DNA from: Ruania alba
GTDB taxonomy: Bacteria > Actinomycetota > Actinomycetes > Actinomycetales > Beutenbergiaceae
Length of the DNA stretch: 64,000 nt
Assembly (NCBI RefSeq): GCF_900105765.1
Contig: NZ_FNTX01000001.1
Span: 930,001 to 994,000 of the forward strand
Direction of reading: 5' to 3'
In this document: piece after piece, positions 62,282-64,000 of the stretch
Layout of the letters: each line of letters opens with the position of its first letter
How positions within the stretch are numbered: the first letter of the stretch is position 1
Position numbers and translations under genes: made by a program
Notes under the pieces: generated by a model
Database searches by the model: none
Seen by the model: the letters and a program-made list of their open reading frames with translations, nothing else
Told to the model about the DNA's origin: nothing

Positions 62282-64000
62282 ATGGCGACGAAGAACCAAC
62301 GAGCCAATCCGTTCACCGCCGTCGGCACGCCAGAACGCCGCCAGGCAGTGCTGCTGGTGATGCTGCTGGTGGTGGTGCTGGCCTTCACTGCCCGGCTCGT
62401 CTACGTCCAGGTGTTCGCCGGGCCCGGCCTGGCCGCAGCGGCGGTGCGGGACCGTAGTTTCACCTATACCGAGCCTGCACTGCGCGGATCGATCGTGGAC
62501 TCCGCCGGCACCGTGATGGCCGCCTCGGCTCAGACCTACCGGGTCGTGGTCAACCGGGACGCGATCCCTGCCTACCGCACCTGGGACGCCGACGGGGAGG
62601 TCACCGGGTACGGGGCGGCCGCTGCTGCGCGCGACCTCGCGCCGATCCTGGACAGGGACGTGAACACCCTCGGTGCCGAACTCGTCGGCGACGACAAGTA
62701 CTCCATCCTGGCCCGCGATGTGGCCCCCGAGGTCTGGCGCGAGATCGCGGCCCTGGGGATCCCCGGTGTCTCCGCCGAGGAGACCTTCGAGCGGGTGTAC
62801 CCCAACGGCAACACGGCCGGGCAGATTCTCGGCTGGGTGAACGCTGAAGGAGAAGGAGCTGCTGGCCTGGAGTCCACCCTGAACGACCGACTGCTCGGAA
62901 CCGACGGCGAGTTCACCGTGGAGATCGGTGCCACCGGCCAGGTGATCCCGACGGGGCAGAACGCCTCCACCCCACCGGTACCCGGGTGCGATGTGCGGCT
63001 CACCGTCAATGCCGACCTGAACTGGCAGGCACAAACGGTTGTTGACGACGCCGTCGATCGATACGGCGCCGAGTGGGGCGCCGCCGTCGTGATCGATGTG
63101 GACACCGGCAGGATCCTCGCCCTCGCCGACTCCGACGTGGTGGACCCGAACGACCCCGGTGCCTCGCGCTACACCGGTTCGCACGCCGTCCAGGACGTCT
63201 ACGATCCCGGCTCCACCGGCAAGGTGCTCACCGTGCTCTCGGCCCTGGAGGAGGGTGTGGTGACCCCGACCACGTCGGTCGAGGATCCCTACCGCCTCAC
63301 CACGGAGAACGGGCAGACGTTCCGCGACCACACCGAGCACCCGGACCAGATGCTGACCACCACCGGGGTGCTTGCCGAGTCGGCGAACACCGGCACGGTG
63401 AACATTGGCTCCCGGATGAGCGATGAGACCCGGTACGAGTACATGCAGCGCCTCGGCTGGGGCGAGCGCACCGGGATGGGCATGCCGGGTGAGACTGCCG
63501 GCATCTTGCACCACTACGAGGACTGGGACGGCGCGATGCGCTACACCACGATGTTCGGCCAGGGAGTCTCGGTGAACTTGCTGCAGAACACCGCGGTGTT
63601 CTCCACCATCGCCAACGGCGGGGTCCGGATGCCGATGAGCATCGTGGACGGGTACGACTGCGCGGACGGGTACGACCAGGTCGACCCCGGTGACCCGGTG
63701 CAGGTGGTCTCCGAGGAGTCCTCGGACCAGATGATCCGCATGCTGGAGAGCGTCGTCACCGACGCCGGGACTGGCGAGAACGCAGCCATCGAGGGTTACC
63801 GCATCGCCGGCAAGACCGGCACCGCGCAGATGCCGGACGCGAACGGTGAGCTCACCCAGGTCGCTGCCTCTTTCGTGGGGATCGCTCCTGCCGACGACCC
63901 GCAGATCGCGGTCGGTGTGGTGATGTACAACCCGGACACCGGCATCTACGGCGGGACGATCGCCGCACCCGTCTTCCAAGAGATCACGGCCTTCACCCTG
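62282..64000 (+). CDS. ftsI: peptidoglycan transpeptidase FtsI (PBP3), 5' part
   Basis: Septal class B penicillin-binding protein, open to the window edge (573 codons present, no stop). A single N-terminal helix (about 22-45), then a pedestal domain (LRGSIVDSAGTVMAAS, YRVVVNRDAIP) and the transpeptidase domain with all active-site motifs: Ser311-T-G-Lys314 in DPGSTGKVL, S367-A-N369, and K511-T-G in AGKTGTAQM. The frame is intact over the whole visible length. ATG at 62282 follows a GGGGACAGG stretch 11 bp after the ftsL-like stop. Confidence 0.95.
   Translation, partial: MATKNQRANPFTAVGTPERRQAVLLVMLLVVVLAFTARLVYVQVFAGPGLAAAAVRDRSFTYTEPALRGSIVDSAGTVMAASAQTYRVVVNRDAIPAYRTWDADGEVTGYGAAAAARDLAPILDRDVNTLGAELVGDDKYSILARDVAPEVWREIAALGIPGVSAEETFERVYPNGNTAGQILGWVNAEGEGAAGLESTLNDRLLGTDGEFTVEIGATGQVIPTGQNASTPPVPGCDVRLTVNADLNWQAQTVVDDAVDRYGAEWGAAVVIDVDTGRILALADSDVVDPNDPGASRYTGSHAVQDVYDPGSTGKVLTVLSALEEGVVTPTTSVEDPYRLTTENGQTFRDHTEHPDQMLTTTGVLAESANTGTVNIGSRMSDETRYEYMQRLGWGERTGMGMPGETAGILHHYEDWDGAMRYTTMFGQGVSVNLLQNTAVFSTIANGGVRMPMSIVDGYDCADGYDQVDPGDPVQVVSEESSDQMIRMLESVVTDAGTGENAAIEGYRIAGKTGTAQMPDANGELTQVAASFVGIAPADDPQIAVGVVMYNPDTGIYGGTIAAPVFQEITAFTL

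Noticed and set aside
1-64000. tRNA, rRNA, prophage or insertion-sequence genes
   Set aside because: All intergenic gaps were read; none has a cloverleaf-like run or transposase, integrase or phage genes.

Overview
The window is a contiguous piece of chromosome from a high-GC actinobacterium, most likely a member of the Micrococcales (something like the Ruania / Beutenbergia / Georgenia group; this placement is inference). The evidence is strongly GC-rich third codon positions, many GTG starts, MraZ- and SOS-type operators of actinobacterial form, and gene neighbourhoods that are classical for the phylum: ribF-rpsO-pnp-M16-dapB-dapA-rnj-ftsK-pgsA-cinA-clgR, DUF3046-recA-recX-gluABCD-miaB-miaA-dapF-hflX-lexA-nrdR, and the start of the dcw cell-wall/division cluster (mraZ-rsmH-ftsL-ftsI). 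Almost everything is core chromosome. No prophage, insertion sequence, CRISPR array, tRNA or rRNA gene is visible.

Layout. 1-11.3 kb: an aldo/keto reductase, then RNA processing and decay (rpsO, pnp, RNase J) mixed with lysine/peptidoglycan precursor synthesis (dapB, dapA) and a lone SigG/SigX5-like sigma factor. 11.3-20.4 kb: a TetR regulator facing a small membrane protein across a 31-bp near-perfect palindrome, ftsK, a CapA-like plus flavin monooxygenase pair, pgsA-cinA-clgR, and a Nei-type glycosylase. 20.4-32.4 kb: the giant helicase Lhr, a K+ channel, DUF3046, a frameshifted DUF222-HNH gene with a degenerate tandem repeat at its 3' side, a PadR/HAAS pair, and SOS-controlled recA with recX. 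32.4-44 kb: a glutamate-type ABC transporter (gluABCD), tRNA modification (miaB, miaA), dapF, hflX and dinG. 44-55 kb: lexA facing a LysM division-inhibitor-like gene (three SOS-box candidates), nrdR, serA, a HelD/HelR RNA-polymerase-recycling ATPase, cold-shock protein, and an SOS-driven HEPN-dinB operon. 55-64 kb: DUF3040, the MoxR-DUF58-transglutaminase operon, and the mraZ-led dcw cluster, ending inside ftsI.

Three themes connect the genes. (1) DNA damage: recA, recX, lexA, the LysM protein, the HEPN-dinB operon, dinG, lhr and nei-like genes lie in one window, and four loci carry recognisable LexA-box sequences. (2) Cell envelope and division: dapA/B/F, ftsK, pgsA and the dcw cluster, with MraZ-box arrays in the mraZ promoter and reverse-oriented copies around it. 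(3) Leaderless expression: at least thirteen genes have a TANNNT hexamer 6-8 bp before the start codon, with little or no ribosome-binding site.

Three genes (DUF222-HNH, dinG, dinB) are each broken by an apparent loss of one base in a short G/C run. Identical error types in three otherwise well-conserved genes suggest homopolymer errors in the assembly rather than three independent pseudogenes, but this needs reads to decide.
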